Shown in pieces: positions 37,703 through 47,072 of a stretch of DNA of 59,231 bases; position 1 is the first letter of the stretch; each line of letters opens with the position of its first letter. Source of the stretch: Hyphomicrobiales bacterium (lineage in GTDB: Bacteria; Pseudomonadota; Alphaproteobacteria; Rhizobiales; Xanthobacteraceae); NCBI GenBank assembly GCA_017305665.1, contig JAFKKH010000035.1, positions 1-59,231 on the forward strand, read 5' to 3'. The notes beneath the pieces are model-generated. The model ran no database searches. It saw nothing but the letters and a program-made list of their open reading frames with translations, and had not been told where the DNA came from. Position numbers and translations under genes: made by a program.

Positions 37703-38650
37703 TCAGCCGACACCAACGCGTGCCGCACGGCGCAACGCCTGCGGCGGCTGACCGAAGGCGCGGATGAAGGCACGGCGCATCCGTTCGGGATCGCCAAAGC
37801 CGGTTGCGAACGCCACCTGCTCAATTCCCTCGCCCGACGATTGCACGCGCTCGCGCGCCACTTCGATGCGCAATCGCTCCACCGCCTTGGATGGCGTGGT
37901 GCCGGTCTCCCCGATGAAGGCGCGGGCGAAATGCCGCGTGCTCATGCCGACGTGCTCCGCCATATCCTCCACCCTCAGCGGCTGATCGAGATGCTCGCGC
38001 GCCCAACTCAGGAGCGGACCGAACCGGCCGCTCGGCGCTTTCAATTCGAGCAGCGACGAGAACTGCGACTGTCCGCCGGAACGGCGGTGATACAGCACGA
38101 GCTGACGCGCGGTCTCACGGGCGATGTCCTCGCCGAAATCCTCCGCTATCATGGCGAGCGCAAGGTCGATCCCGGCGGTGATGCCGGCCGAGCTCCAGAT
38201 GTTGCCGTCGCGCACGAAAATCCTGTCGTGATCGAGCTTCACCTTCGGATAAGTCGCAACGAAATGGCGGGTGCGGCGCCAGTGCGTGGTGGCGCGACGG
38301 CCGTCGAGCAGACCCGCTTCGGCCAGAAGGTACGCACCCGAGCAGACGCTGGCGACACGGATACCGCGCCTGGCCATCGTGCGCACGAAGCCGAGCGTCT
38401 TGCGGCATTGCGACGCCGCGTGAACGCCCTCGCCGCCCGCCACGATCAGCGTCGAGAGCGCGCCAGCCGACCTGATACTGCGCGCCACCAGTTCGACGCC
38501 CGATGAACTTTTGACCGCGCCTGGCTCAACCGCGAGCACTTTGATTGACACAGGCTTCGCTGCGAGCCGGCCTGCGATCTCGAAAGCGGAAATCGGACCG
38601 GTGGCGTCGAGCAACTGGAAATCCGGGAAGACGAGCACGCCGATCATCAT
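37703..38650 (-). CDS. GlxA-type AraC-family regulator (DJ-1/PfpI sensor domain)
   Basis: A 315-residue protein. The N-terminal DJ-1/PfpI-like domain (VFPDFQLLDATGPISAFEIA, then SVCSGAYLLAEAGLLDGRRA) serves as the sensor. The C-terminal AraC HTH reads LRVEDMAEHVGMSTRHFARA, then FGDPERMRRAFIRAFGQPPQ. Family members control catabolic genes next door. The divergent neighbour at 38756 is itself a DJ-1/PfpI enzyme, so that gene is the obvious target. Confidence 0.93.
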   Translation of the reverse strand: MMIGVLVFPDFQLLDATGPISAFEIAGRLAAKPVSIKVLAVEPGAVKSSSGVELVARSIRSAGALSTLIVAGGEGVHAASQCRKTLGFVRTMARRGIRVASVCSGAYLLAEAGLLDGRRATTHWRRTRHFVATYPKVKLDHDRIFVRDGNIWSSAGITAGIDLALAMIAEDFGEDIARETARQLVLYHRRSGGQSQFSSLLELKAPSGRFGPLLSWAREHLDQPLRVEDMAEHVGMSTRHFARAFIGETGTTPSKAVERLRIEVARERVQSSGEGIEQVAFATGFGDPERMRRAFIRAFGQPPQALRRAARVGVG

Positions 38651-38755
38651 GAGCGTCTATGTCTTAAAACGAGGGATATATGCCATTTCAGACACAACAG
38701 CATCATGGCAGGATCGGTCCGTCAAGCGAAACCTCAGATTCCGGAGATCACCGTC

Positions 38756-39442
38756 ATGTCCGCACCCCTTCACATCGGCCTTTTGATCTTTCCGAAGGTG
38801 ACGCAACTCGATTTCACCGGACCGCTTCAGGTGTTCGCGCGAATCCCCGGCGCGACGGTGCATCTGATCTGGAAGCGCATCGAGCCGGTGCCGAGCGATT
38901 CCGTTCTGACGCTGACGCCGACCATCACGTTCGCTGATTGTCCGCAACTCGACGTGATCTGCGTACCCGGCGGCGGCGGCACCGACGACCTCGTCAACGA
39001 CGAAGAGACGCTCGACTTTCTTCGCAAGCAGGCGAGCGGCGCGCGCTATGTGACGTCGGTCTGCACGGGATCGCTGGTGCTGGGCGCAGCCGGGTTGCTG
39101 CGTGGCTATCGCGCCACCACGCATTGGTCCGCGATGGACTATCTGTCGCTGTTCGGCGCGACGCCCGAAAAGACTCGCGTCTGCGTCGATCGCAACCGCG
39201 TCAGCGGAGGCGGCGTCACGGCCGGGATCGATTTTGCGCTGACGCTGGCTGAAATCCTGGCAGATCGCCGGACCGCGGAAGCGATCCAGTTGACGCTGGA
39301 ATACAATCCGGCACCGCCCTTCAATGCCGGATCGCCCGATACCGCGCCAGTCGAGGTGATTGCGTTTCTGAAAGACAAGCTCGGCCCAAGCGCGCAGCGT
39401 CGAAGCGATGCCGTGAAGCGTGCCGCAGCGCGGCTGTCGTAG
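38756..39442 (+). CDS. DJ-1/PfpI-family protein, isonitrile hydratase-like
   Basis: A 228-residue protein. The nucleophile cysteine C103 is in TSVCTGSLVLGAAGLLRGYR, Asp19 is in QLDFTGPLQVF, and ATTHW and GGGVTAGIDFAL follow. The Asp/Cys/Thr arrangement matches isonitrile hydratase (InhA) of Pseudomonas, which hydrates isonitriles to N-formamides. That assignment is by motif only. It is divergent from the GlxA-type regulator across 105 bp. Confidence 0.88.
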   Translation: MSAPLHIGLLIFPKVTQLDFTGPLQVFARIPGATVHLIWKRIEPVPSDSVLTLTPTITFADCPQLDVICVPGGGGTDDLVNDEETLDFLRKQASGARYVTSVCTGSLVLGAAGLLRGYRATTHWSAMDYLSLFGATPEKTRVCVDRNRVSGGGVTAGIDFALTLAEILADRRTAEAIQLTLEYNPAPPFNAGSPDTAPVEVIAFLKDKLGPSAQRRSDAVKRAAARLS

Positions 39443-39501
39443 CGAGAGAGACCGTGGAATGAGTCCCGCGCTGAAAATCTCGGCGCGGAAAGCGTCGTGA
39501 C

Positions 39502-39909
39502 TTACGCAGGCGTCCAGGGCTGATAATCGCCGGTCGCTTTTGGACGGCGACCGCTCGCCATCGTCGAACCAGCCGGCCGATAGGCTTGGGGCGTGCCGGT
39601 CATGTTCGGGACATGCGGCTTCTGCCATTCGCGCGGCTGATAGTTCTCGTCGGTTGGCGGCACGTCGACGGTGTGATGAATCCAGCCGTGCCAGTCCGGC
39701 GGAATGCGGGTGGCTTCGGCATAGCCGTTGTAAACCACCCAGCGGCGTTCGAAACCAAGTGTCGGATCGATCTTGCCGCCGCGCGTCCGGTAGTAGCGGT
39801 TGCCCTGCCCGTCCGTACCGACCAGTTCGCCGAAACGCCACGTCCAGAGTTGCGTGCCAAAGGTCTGGCCGTTCCACCAGGTGAACAACTTGAGGAAAAA
39901 CTGCTTCAT
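39502..39909 (-). CDS. NADH:ubiquinone oxidoreductase subunit NDUFA12 homologue
   Basis: A 135-residue protein from the ATG at 39909. KLFTWWNGQTFGTQLWTWRF, then GELVGTDGQGNRYYRTR, RRWVVYNGYAEATRIPPDWH and GWIHHTVDVPPTDE are the NDUFA12/B17.2 family. It is a supernumerary complex I subunit found in alphaproteobacteria and mitochondria. An upstream in-frame extension lacks similarity. It converges with the DJ-1/PfpI gene. Confidence 0.95.
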   Translation of the reverse strand: MKQFFLKLFTWWNGQTFGTQLWTWRFGELVGTDGQGNRYYRTRGGKIDPTLGFERRWVVYNGYAEATRIPPDWHGWIHHTVDVPPTDENYQPREWQKPHVPNMTGTPQAYRPAGSTMASGRRPKATGDYQPWTPA

Positions 39910-40140
39910 TGCCGGAATCCGTCGCGAGCGCGTTTCATGGGTTGATGGCATTCCGCTGCCATCTTGTCCAGCACAAGCCGCGGCAAAACAGCGCGATTTG
40001 CCTGCATTTTCCCGGTCCATTCCCCGGCCTGCCATGACAATTCCGTAATCCGCATTGCGGAACTTTGAACCTGTCGCCACGTTGAGCTGGCGGAGCAAAG
40101 TATCGAATTCAAAAAGTCACGACGAAATGGAGTTGCGGAT

Positions 40141-40698
40141 ATGAAGAATTACAAACCGGTATTGGCAGCGGCAGTGATCGCGCTTGCGGCGCCGTTGGCG
40201 ATAACATCCCCGAGCTTCGCGCAGACGCCGCACTTCGTTGGCGGAGGCGGAGGCGGCGCACACGTGGGCGGAGGCGGCCATGTCGGCGGCGGCCACATTG
40301 GTGGGGGTGGCGGTGGCGGTGGACCTCGCTTCGTTGGTGGTGGTGGCGGTCGACACTTCGGTGGCGGTGGCAGCACGCCGCGCTTCGTCGGTGGCGGCGG
40401 CCGGCACATGGCCGGCGGTGGCTGGCACGGTGGTCACGGCGGATGGCATGGAGGCCGCCACCATCGTCACGGTGGATTCTTCCCGGGCTTCGTTGCGGGT
40501 GCAGCGATCGGCAGTGCGTTCGCCAGCCCCTACTATTACGATGACGACTACTACGGGTATTACGACGATGGCCCGACAGTAGAGGTCGTGCCGGGTGGCG
40601 GCGACTCCGTGGCTTACTGCCAGCAGCGGTTCAAGTCCTACAATGTCAGGACTGGGACCTATCTCGGCTACGATGGCCTGAGGCATCCCTGCCCGTAA
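40141..40698 (+). CDS. BA14K-family exported Gly/His-rich protein
   Basis: A 185-residue protein: a signal peptide (to SPSFAQ), about 75 residues of glycine-rich repeats with His and Phe (GGGGRHFGGGGSTPRFVGGG), a short hydrophobic segment (FFPGFVAGAAIGSAFASP), a Tyr/Asp cluster, and the BA14K motif VAYCQQRFKSYNVRTGTYLG then YDGLRHPCP. BA14K proteins of Brucella are lectin-like surface antigens. The repeat region is a likely site of length variation. It is followed by a terminator. Confidence 0.88.
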   Translation: MKNYKPVLAAAVIALAAPLAITSPSFAQTPHFVGGGGGGAHVGGGGHVGGGHIGGGGGGGGPRFVGGGGGRHFGGGGSTPRFVGGGGRHMAGGGWHGGHGGWHGGRHHRHGGFFPGFVAGAAIGSAFASPYYYDDDYYGYYDDGPTVEVVPGGGDSVAYCQQRFKSYNVRTGTYLGYDGLRHPCP

Positions 40699-40733
40699 CG
40701 ATTTCGCAAGCCAGCGAAATCCGACTATCAATC

Positions 40734-40763
40734 AGGAGCGGTGCGTCGTGCACCGCTCCTTTT
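40734..40763 (+). terminator. Terminator after the BA14K gene
   Basis: AGGAGCGGTG and CACCGCTCCT form a 10-bp stem with a 7-nt loop, followed by TTTGTTT. Confidence 0.85.
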
Positions 40764-40819
40764 GTTTGTGCTTTCAAACCTACGCCGCGCGCCTCACAAA
40801 CGCTGCCAACGCGCGGCCG

Positions 40820-41719
40820 TTACGAGCGTGTCGCCAGCACGATGCCGCCCAATGTCAGAAGCAACGCCGCGATCTGAACGAGACCCAGCGGCTCATGCAG
40901 CGCGAGCGCCGATGCGACGACGCCGATGACCGGCACGGCCGTAGTGCCGATCGCCGCGACCGAAGCCGGCAGGCGTCCAAGTGCCGCGAACCAGGAGACG
41001 TAGGCCACGCAAAACTGGATCACGGTGCTGTAACCGAGAAGCCACCAGCCGAGCGGCGTCACGTTCTCGAAATGTGATGTCTCCAGCAGCACCCCAGCGA
41101 TGCCCACCGGCAGACAGCCGAGACCGATCTGCCAAGCCGCTGCGGTCATCGGCGGCAGCGGCAGCGGCCATTTCTTCGACAGCACCGCTCCCAATGCGAA
41201 CGCAAACGCGCCGGTTAGCACCATAACGAAGCCGGTCAGCTTCTCCGGGGTGATCGAGATGCCCTCGCCGCCGAGAATGACGGTCAGGCCACCGAACGCG
41301 AGCAGCAGGGCGATCACGCGCAGCGCGTTCGGCCGCTCGCCGAGAATCGGCCACGCCAACAGCGACGCCCACACCGGCATCGTATAGGCAATCATCGAGG
41401 CCTCGCCGGCGGGAAGCCACAGGAGCGCGATTCCCATCAGTGCCATCCAGCAGGTGACGTTGAGGACCGCGTAGAGGCAAAGCCGTGGCCACAAAGCGCG
41501 CTCAACCCGCAGGCTCTGGCCACGGAGAAGCACGACGATCGCCAGCAGCGCCGCACCGGCGACGCCGGTCGCGCCGCGCAGGGTGAGCGGCGGCAGTTCG
41601 CTCAGCAATGCCTTGGTGACGGGCCAGTTGAGACCCCAGCCGATCGAGGTCGTGGCGAGGAACAGGAGGCCGATGGGCGCGATTCGAGCCCGCGCACCTG
41701 GCAGGGATTGGTCTGTCAT
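40820..41719 (-). CDS. EamA/DMT-superfamily transporter
   Basis: A 299-residue protein with ten predicted membrane segments and two EamA repeats (LFLATTSIGWGLNWPVTKAL near the start, WQIGLGCLPVGIAGVLLETS in the second half). It is likely an exporter of metabolites or amino acids; substrate is unknown. I chose the ATG at 41719 (MTDQSLPG); 25 upstream in-frame residues look unlike the family. Confidence 0.9.
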   Translation of the reverse strand: MTDQSLPGARARIAPIGLLFLATTSIGWGLNWPVTKALLSELPPLTLRGATGVAGAALLAIVVLLRGQSLRVERALWPRLCLYAVLNVTCWMALMGIALLWLPAGEASMIAYTMPVWASLLAWPILGERPNALRVIALLLAFGGLTVILGGEGISITPEKLTGFVMVLTGAFAFALGAVLSKKWPLPLPPMTAAAWQIGLGCLPVGIAGVLLETSHFENVTPLGWWLLGYSTVIQFCVAYVSWFAALGRLPASVAAIGTTAVPVIGVVASALALHEPLGLVQIAALLLTLGGIVLATRS

Positions 41720-42408
41720 GAAATGAAAAATCCGGCGGAATCGGATGCCACAATGCCGATTATGGCGTCGTCGCGCTATCGCCAAACCGGACATGCGTCA
41801 TGTCCCCGACGCAGGCAGGCCGAGTCGGCTTAAAGCAACCCCTTCCCGAGAATAAAAACTTGTCCTGTGAACAGCGTGTGAAGCTCGCCAAAGGAGTCAA
41901 TTTGAAGATTTTTTTCACTTGGGAATCTCTGAGGACTCACTGATACTTGGGCCCATCCAAGGCGCGGCTAGCCCCCTTGGTTTTCCCCTCTTTCCACCAT
42001 ATTTAGTATTTGATTCAGGAACCCGTACTAATCCTTGACGGGCGCAACGGAGTCGTCCTAGCTTCGATCCTGTTCGGCGCGAGTGTGTTTTGGGTACCCG
42101 CCGGTCGCTCCCTGAAGGGTTCCAGAATGGCCACTCCGCCCGCCGGTCGAGGCAGCGGGGGCGAGGACTTGTCTGCTCTGAAACCGGGGCTTCCAGGGCG
42201 CCAAAAATCGGCCCGCAAGCGGGTCCGAAATCGACGTGTGAGGCGTTGAGTCCGGAAGTCGGCACCCGATTAAGGGCGGACGATCATCCGGGCGACAGGG
42301 ACAACAGGGCCGGAACCACCGGCTGAGCTGCGGGCCAACCGGCCCGTGAATGGAAATCGCCAAGGCCGCGCCAAAGCGGTTACGGACAGTTACGGGGCAC
42401 GAAAAACA
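41720..42408. other. Long leader/intergenic region upstream of nrdJ
   Basis: This 690-bp stretch has no convincing gene. It contains two direct copies of CCCGCCGGTCG (42097-42107 and 42139-42149), a GC-rich structured-looking segment (42090-42240) and a weak AT-rich palindrome-like site near 41998-42012 (CCATATTTAGTA) with slight resemblance to an NrdR box. I searched by eye for cobalamin-riboswitch signatures and found none. The length suggests a regulated, structured leader for nrdJ. Confidence 0.4.
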
Positions 42409-45400
42409 ATGCGATTCGAACGGCGCTACACCAAAGACGGTCAGTCACCCTATGCCGAGATCAATTTTCGGCTGACGACAAGCGAGATCCGCAATCCGGA
42501 CGGCTCGGTGGTGTTTCGCTTGGAGAATGCCGAGGTGCCGGAATTCTGGTCGCAGGTCGCCTCCGACGTGCTGGCCCAGAAGTACTTCCGCAAGGCGGGC
42601 GTCGCCGCACGGCTGAAGAAGGTCGAGGAAGAGACCGTGCCGTCGTGGCTGTGGCGCTCGGTGCCCGACACCGAGGCGCTGAGCCTGCTGCCTGAGAACC
42701 AGCGCATCGTCGGCGAGACCTCCGCCAAGCAGGTGTTCGACCGCCTCGCCGGCTGCTGGACCTACTGGGGCTGGAAGGGCGGCTACTTCTCGAGCGAGGA
42801 CGACGCCCGCGCCTTCAACGACGAGTTGCGCTACATGCTGGCGCGCCAGATGGTGGCGCCGAACTCGCCGCAGTGGTTCAACACCGGCCTGCACTGGGCC
42901 TACGGCATCGATGGCCCCGGCCAGGGCCACTACTACGTCGACTTCAAGACCGGCAAGCTGACCAAGTCGAAGTCGTCCTACGAGCATCCGCAGCCGCACG
43001 CCTGCTTCATCCAGGGCATCGAGGACGACCTCGTCAACGAGGGCGGCATCATGGACCTGTGGGTGCGCGAGGCGCGCCTGTTCAAGTACGGCTCCGGCAC
43101 CGGCTCCAACTTCTCCCGCCTGCGCGGTGAAGGCGAGCGCCTGTCCGGCGGCGGCCGTTCGTCCGGCCTGATGAGCTTCCTCAAGATCGGCGACCGCGCG
43201 GCGGGCGCCATCAAGAGCGGCGGCACCACGCGCCGCGCGGCAAAGATGGTCGTGGTCGACATCGACCATCCCGACATCGAGACCTACATCGACTGGAAGG
43301 TGAAGGAGGAGCAGAAGGTCGCAGCCCTCGTCACCGGCTCGAAGCTGAACCAGAAGCACCTCAAGGCCATCATGAAGGCCTGCGTGAACTGCGAAGGAAG
43401 TGGCGACGACTGCTTCGATCCCGAGAAGAACCCGGCGCTGCGCCGCGAGATCAAGCTGGCGCGCCGCGCGCTGGTCACCGACAACATGATCAAGCGGGTG
43501 ATCCAGTTCGCCCGGCAAGGCTACAAGGACATCAACTTCGACATCTACGACACCGACTGGGATTCCGAGGCCTACCTCACCGTCTCCGGCCAGAACTCCA
43601 ACAACTCGGTGTCACTGAAGGACGACTTCCTGCGCGCAGTTGAGACCGACGGCGACTGGAATCTGACCGCCCGCACCAGCAAGAAGGTGATGAAGACGCT
43701 GAAGGCGCGCGACCTCTGGGAGAAGATCGGCTACGCTGCCTGGGCCTCGGCCGATCCGGGCCTGCACTTCAACACCACCATGAACGACTGGCACACCTGC
43801 AAGGCCAGCGGCGACATCCGCGCATCGAACCCGTGCTCGGAATACATGTTCCTCGACGACACCGCCTGCAACCTCGCGTCCGCCAACCTGCTGACGTTCT
43901 ATGATGTGGCCACCAAGCGCTTCGATATCGAAGCCTACGAGCACCTGTGCCGGTTGTGGGCGGTCGTGCTCGAAATCTCGGTCATGATGGCGCAATTCCC
44001 GTCGAAGGCGATCGCGGAACTGTCCTACGAATTCCGCACGCTGGGTCTCGGCTTCGCCAACATCGGCGGCCTCTTGATGACCATGGGCCTGCCCTATGAC
44101 AGCAAGGAAGGCCGCGCGCTGTGCGGCGCGCTGACCGCCGTGATGACCGGTATCGCCTACAAGACCTCGGCCGAAATGGCCGGCGAGCTCGGCACCTTCC
44201 CCGGCTACAAGAAGAACGCCGGCCACATGCTGCGCGTGATCCGCAACCACCGCCGCGCCGCGCACGGCCACGCCTCGGGTTACGAGACGCTGTCCGTCAA
44301 CCCGGTGCCGCTGGATCACGTCTCCTGCCCGCAGGCCGACATCGTCGCGCACGCCACCAAGGCCTGGGACGACGCGCTGGCGCTCGGCGAGCAAAACGGC
44401 TATCGCAACGCGCAGGTCACCGTGGTGGCGCCGACCGGCACCATCGGCCTCGTAATGGACTGCGACACGACAGGCATCGAGCCCGATTTCGCGCTGGTGA
44501 AGTTCAAGAAGCTCGCCGGCGGCGGCTACTTCAAGATCATCAACCGGGCCGTCCCCGAAGCGCTGCGCGCGCTCGGCTATCGCGAAGCCGACATTGCCGA
44601 GATCGAAGCCTACGCCGTCGGCCACGGCTCACTCTCCAACGCGCCGGCGATCAATGCCTCGACCCTCAAGGCAAAAGGCTTCACGGATGAAGCCATCGCC
44701 AAGATCGAGAAGGCGCTGCCGACCGCGTTCGACATCAAGTTCGCCTTCAACAAGTGGACGCTGGGCGAGGATTTCATCCGCGGCGCGCTCGGCGTCGGCC
44801 CCGAGGCGATCGCCTCCCCGACCTTCGACCTGCTGCAGGCGATCGGCTTCACCAAGCGCGAGATCGAGGCCGCGAACGTGCACATTTGCGGCGCGATGAC
44901 GGTGGAAGACGCGCCGCACCTCAAGCCCGAGCACTACGCGGTGTTCGATTGCGCCAATCCCTGCGGCAAGATCGGCAAGCGTTATCTCTCGGTGGAAAGC
45001 CACATCCGCATGATGGCGGCGTCGCAGCCCTTCATCTCGGGTGCGATCTCCAAAACCATCAACATGCCGAACGACGCTACGGTGGAGGACTGCAAGTCCG
45101 CCTACCTGCTCTCCTGGAAGCTCGCCCTCAAGGCGAATGCCTTGTATCGCGATGGCTCGAAGCTGAGCCAGCCGCTCAACGCGCAGCTCATCAGCGACGA
45201 GGACGATGAGGACGATGCGCTGGAGACCCTGATGGAGAAGCCGATGGCCGCCCGCGCCACCGCGATCTCCGAGAAGGTGGTAGAGCGTCTGGTCGAGCGC
45301 ATCGTGGTGATGCGCGAGCGCGAGAAGATGCCGGATCGCCGCAAGGGCTACACCCAGAAGGCGGTCGTCGGCGGCCACAAGGTCTATCTCCGCACCGGCG

Positions 45401-46179
45401 AATACGACGACGGTCGCCTCGGCGAGATCTTCATCGACATGCACAAGGAAGGCGCGGCGCTGCGCTCCTTCATCAACAATTTTGCCATCGCGGTCTCGCT
45501 CGGCCTGCAATACGGCGTGCCGCTGGAGGAATATGTCGACGCCTTCACCTTCACCCGCTTCGAGCCCGCGGGTCCGGTGCAGGGCAACGACTCGATCAAG
45601 TACGCGACCTCGATCCTCGACTATGTGTTCCGCGAACTCGCGGTCAGCTACATGTCGCGCTTCGATCTCGCCCACGTCGATCCCTCCGAGTCGAACTTCG
45701 ACGCCATGGGCAAGGGCGTCGCGGAAGGCAAGGGACCGGATGCGCCCGCGCAGCAGGCCACCAAGTATGTGTCGAAGGGCCTGACCCGCTCGCGCACCGA
45801 CAACCTCGTCGTCATGCGCGGCAGTGCTTCTCCCTCCCCCCTCGGTGGGGAGGGCGGCGCACGAAGTGCGAATGTCGTCACCTCCGTCTCCTCCTCCCGC
45901 GTCGGTGACACCCTGGAAGGCGCGACCGCGCTGAAGCAGGAGACCGATCAGGACCTGTCGCCGACCGAGCGGCTTGAGCAGCAACAGCAATGGAGCAAGG
46001 CGGGATCGGCACAGGCGACGACGTCAGCCGCCGCACCGAGCAAGGCCGAGCGCCGCGCCGAAGCCAAGGCCAAAGGCTACGAAGGCGACATGTGCTCTGA
46101 GTGCTCGAACTTCACGCTGGTCCGCAACGGCACCTGCATGAAGTGCGACACGTGCGGAAGCACGACGGGGTGTTCGTGA
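42409..46179 (+). CDS. nrdJ: Adenosylcobalamin-dependent (class II) ribonucleotide reductase
   Basis: A 1256-residue protein from the ATG at 42409 ([15 protein letters not shown]). The barrel shows [28 protein letters not shown] with an active-site cysteine, [34 protein letters not shown] (the NxCxE radical/substrate motif) and [20 protein letters not shown]. The C-terminus holds a zinc-ribbon-like CSECSNF ... [13 protein letters not shown]. It reduces nucleotides to deoxynucleotides with B12. The linker before the C-terminal domain is lengthened by a palindromic repeat (45828-45871) that keeps the frame open. Confidence 0.97.
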   Translation: MRFERRYTKDGQSPYAEINFRLTTSEIRNPDGSVVFRLENAEVPEFWSQVASDVLAQKYFRKAGVAARLKKVEEETVPSWLWRSVPDTEALSLLPENQRIVGETSAKQVFDRLAGCWTYWGWKGGYFSSEDDARAFNDELRYMLARQMVAPNSPQWFNTGLHWAYGIDGPGQGHYYVDFKTGKLTKSKSSYEHPQPHACFIQGIEDDLVNEGGIMDLWVREARLFKYGSGTGSNFSRLRGEGERLSGGGRSSGLMSFLKIGDRAAGAIKSGGTTRRAAKMVVVDIDHPDIETYIDWKVKEEQKVAALVTGSKLNQKHLKAIMKACVNCEGSGDDCFDPEKNPALRREIKLARRALVTDNMIKRVIQFARQGYKDINFDIYDTDWDSEAYLTVSGQNSNNSVSLKDDFLRAVETDGDWNLTARTSKKVMKTLKARDLWEKIGYAAWASADPGLHFNTTMNDWHTCKASGDIRASNPCSEYMFLDDTACNLASANLLTFYDVATKRFDIEAYEHLCRLWAVVLEISVMMAQFPSKAIAELSYEFRTLGLGFANIGGLLMTMGLPYDSKEGRALCGALTAVMTGIAYKTSAEMAGELGTFPGYKKNAGHMLRVIRNHRRAAHGHASGYETLSVNPVPLDHVSCPQADIVAHATKAWDDALALGEQNGYRNAQVTVVAPTGTIGLVMDCDTTGIEPDFALVKFKKLAGGGYFKIINRAVPEALRALGYREADIAEIEAYAVGHGSLSNAPAINASTLKAKGFTDEAIAKIEKALPTAFDIKFAFNKWTLGEDFIRGALGVGPEAIASPTFDLLQAIGFTKREIEAANVHICGAMTVEDAPHLKPEHYAVFDCANPCGKIGKRYLSVESHIRMMAASQPFISGAISKTINMPNDATVEDCKSAYLLSWKLALKANALYRDGSKLSQPLNAQLISDEDDEDDALETLMEKPMAARATAISEKVVERLVERIVVMREREKMPDRRKGYTQKAVVGGHKVYLRTGEYDDGRLGEIFIDMHKEGAALRSFINNFAIAVSLGLQYGVPLEEYVDAFTFTRFEPAGPVQGNDSIKYATSILDYVFRELAVSYMSRFDLAHVDPSESNFDAMGKGVAEGKGPDAPAQQATKYVSKGLTRSRTDNLVVMRGSASPSPLGGEGGARSANVVTSVSSSRVGDTLEGATALKQETDQDLSPTERLEQQQQWSKAGSAQATTSAAAPSKAERRAEAKAKGYEGDMCSECSNFTLVRNGTCMKCDTCGSTTGCS
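45828..45871. repeat. Palindromic repeat element inserted in the nrdJ reading frame
   Basis: CCCTCCCC (about 45832) and GGGGAGGG (about 45847) form one hairpin. It is followed directly by CGCAC-GAA-GTGCG (45858-45870). This double-hairpin form is what I associate with intergenic repeats of Bradyrhizobium-type genomes. Here it is translated as [15 protein letters not shown] between the catalytic core and the zinc ribbon. Confidence 0.65.
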
Positions 46180-46192
46180 TTAGCTCAGTTAG

Positions 46193-46227
46193 TTATTATT
46201 AGTAGTAGTAGTAGTGGTGGTGGTGGG
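46193..46227. repeat. Trinucleotide tract after nrdJ
   Basis: TTA, AGT and GGT triplets repeat in tandem (four AGT then three to four GGT). Simple-sequence tracts of this kind are rare in high-GC chromosomes. The tract is noncoding. Confidence 0.7.
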
Positions 46228-46432
46228 AGACCCAAAGTTATATTCATAGGAGCCAAAGTTCTAAACTGAACAATGGGAATTCAAAGACTTAGCGGATCTG
46301 CGAAACCCAGTCACAATGGTCAATCCCTCGGCGTTTTGAGGGGCCCAAAATCAAACTCCTTCGCGGCGATCTTCGGATCGTCGCGAAATTGCCAGTCGAA
46401 CGAAAGGTGAATCAACTTCGAGATGCAAAGTC

Positions 46433-47072
46433 ATGAGTGAAGTTGCAGAAATTGAAGCCGCCAACCGTTCTTCTCCCCAAACGCAGGCTTCGAAACATTC
46501 GAAACGCGCGCCGGGGGAAAAGAAGCAGAAGCGGAAATCGATTCCGACAAGGATCCAGAACATCGTCTGGGCGCGCGCTGCCGGACGCTGCCATTTCTGC
46601 AACAAGAACCTCATCGGAGATGAAATCTCCGACACGCGAAACTCCAACAGCGCCTACATCGCCCATATCGTTGCGGATTCGAAAGATGGTCCCCGTGGTG
46701 ATGAAGTCCGTTCTCCGCTCCTTGCGCACAATCCCGACAACTTAATGCTTGTCTGCGACACGCATCACCGCATCTTCGATTCCAGGGAACCCGATCTGGT
46801 CGCGCAATATACTGAAGCGCGATTGCTGGAAATCAAAGAACGGCATGAGGCCCGTATCAGGATCGTCTCAGGAATCGATGAGAGCCGAGCAACCCACGTG
46901 ATCCGTTACGCGGCCCGCATCGGCGTCAACGAGTCTCCTGTTGCGAAGAATGCCGTTGAGTTCGCAATGCTCCCGAACTCCTACCCGCTTGACGGCGGAT
47001 GGATTGACCTCGATCTGGCGACGCTCGATCTCGCCGACCATGATCCTGAATATTTCAGCGTCCAGAGGAGAA
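46433..47072 (+). pseudogene. HNH nuclease of Cap5 (HNH-SAVED) type, truncated in SAVED
   Basis: RIQNIVWARAAGRCHFCNKN, then AHIVADSKDGPRG and NLMLVCDTHHRIFD form a zinc-stapled HNH domain. ERHEARIRIVSGIDESRATH, then SYPLDGGWIDLDLATLDLAD and HDPEYFSVQ match the linker and first SAVED strand of CBASS effector Cap5. At about 47060-47072 that similarity ends and the following DNA encodes the tail of an E2 domain in another frame. The HNH frame itself runs on to 47203 as arginine-rich nonsense. Intact Cap5 binds cyclic oligonucleotides through SAVED and then cuts DNA; without SAVED it should be unregulated or dead. Confidence 0.75.

Noticed and set aside
40238-40409. CRISPR-like repeat in the BA14K gene
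   Set aside because: The repeats are Gly codons (GGC/GGT) inside a coding frame; there are no spacers or cas genes.
42058-42363. 101-codon minus-strand frame upstream of nrdJ
   Set aside because: No ribosome site or family character; it lies over the GC-rich leader and is likely a chance frame.
41820-42408. Cobalamin riboswitch upstream of nrdJ
   Set aside because: A GGCCACT string occurs at about 42129, but the flanking core elements and the CAGGAGACC-like 3' part are missing, so the match is too weak.
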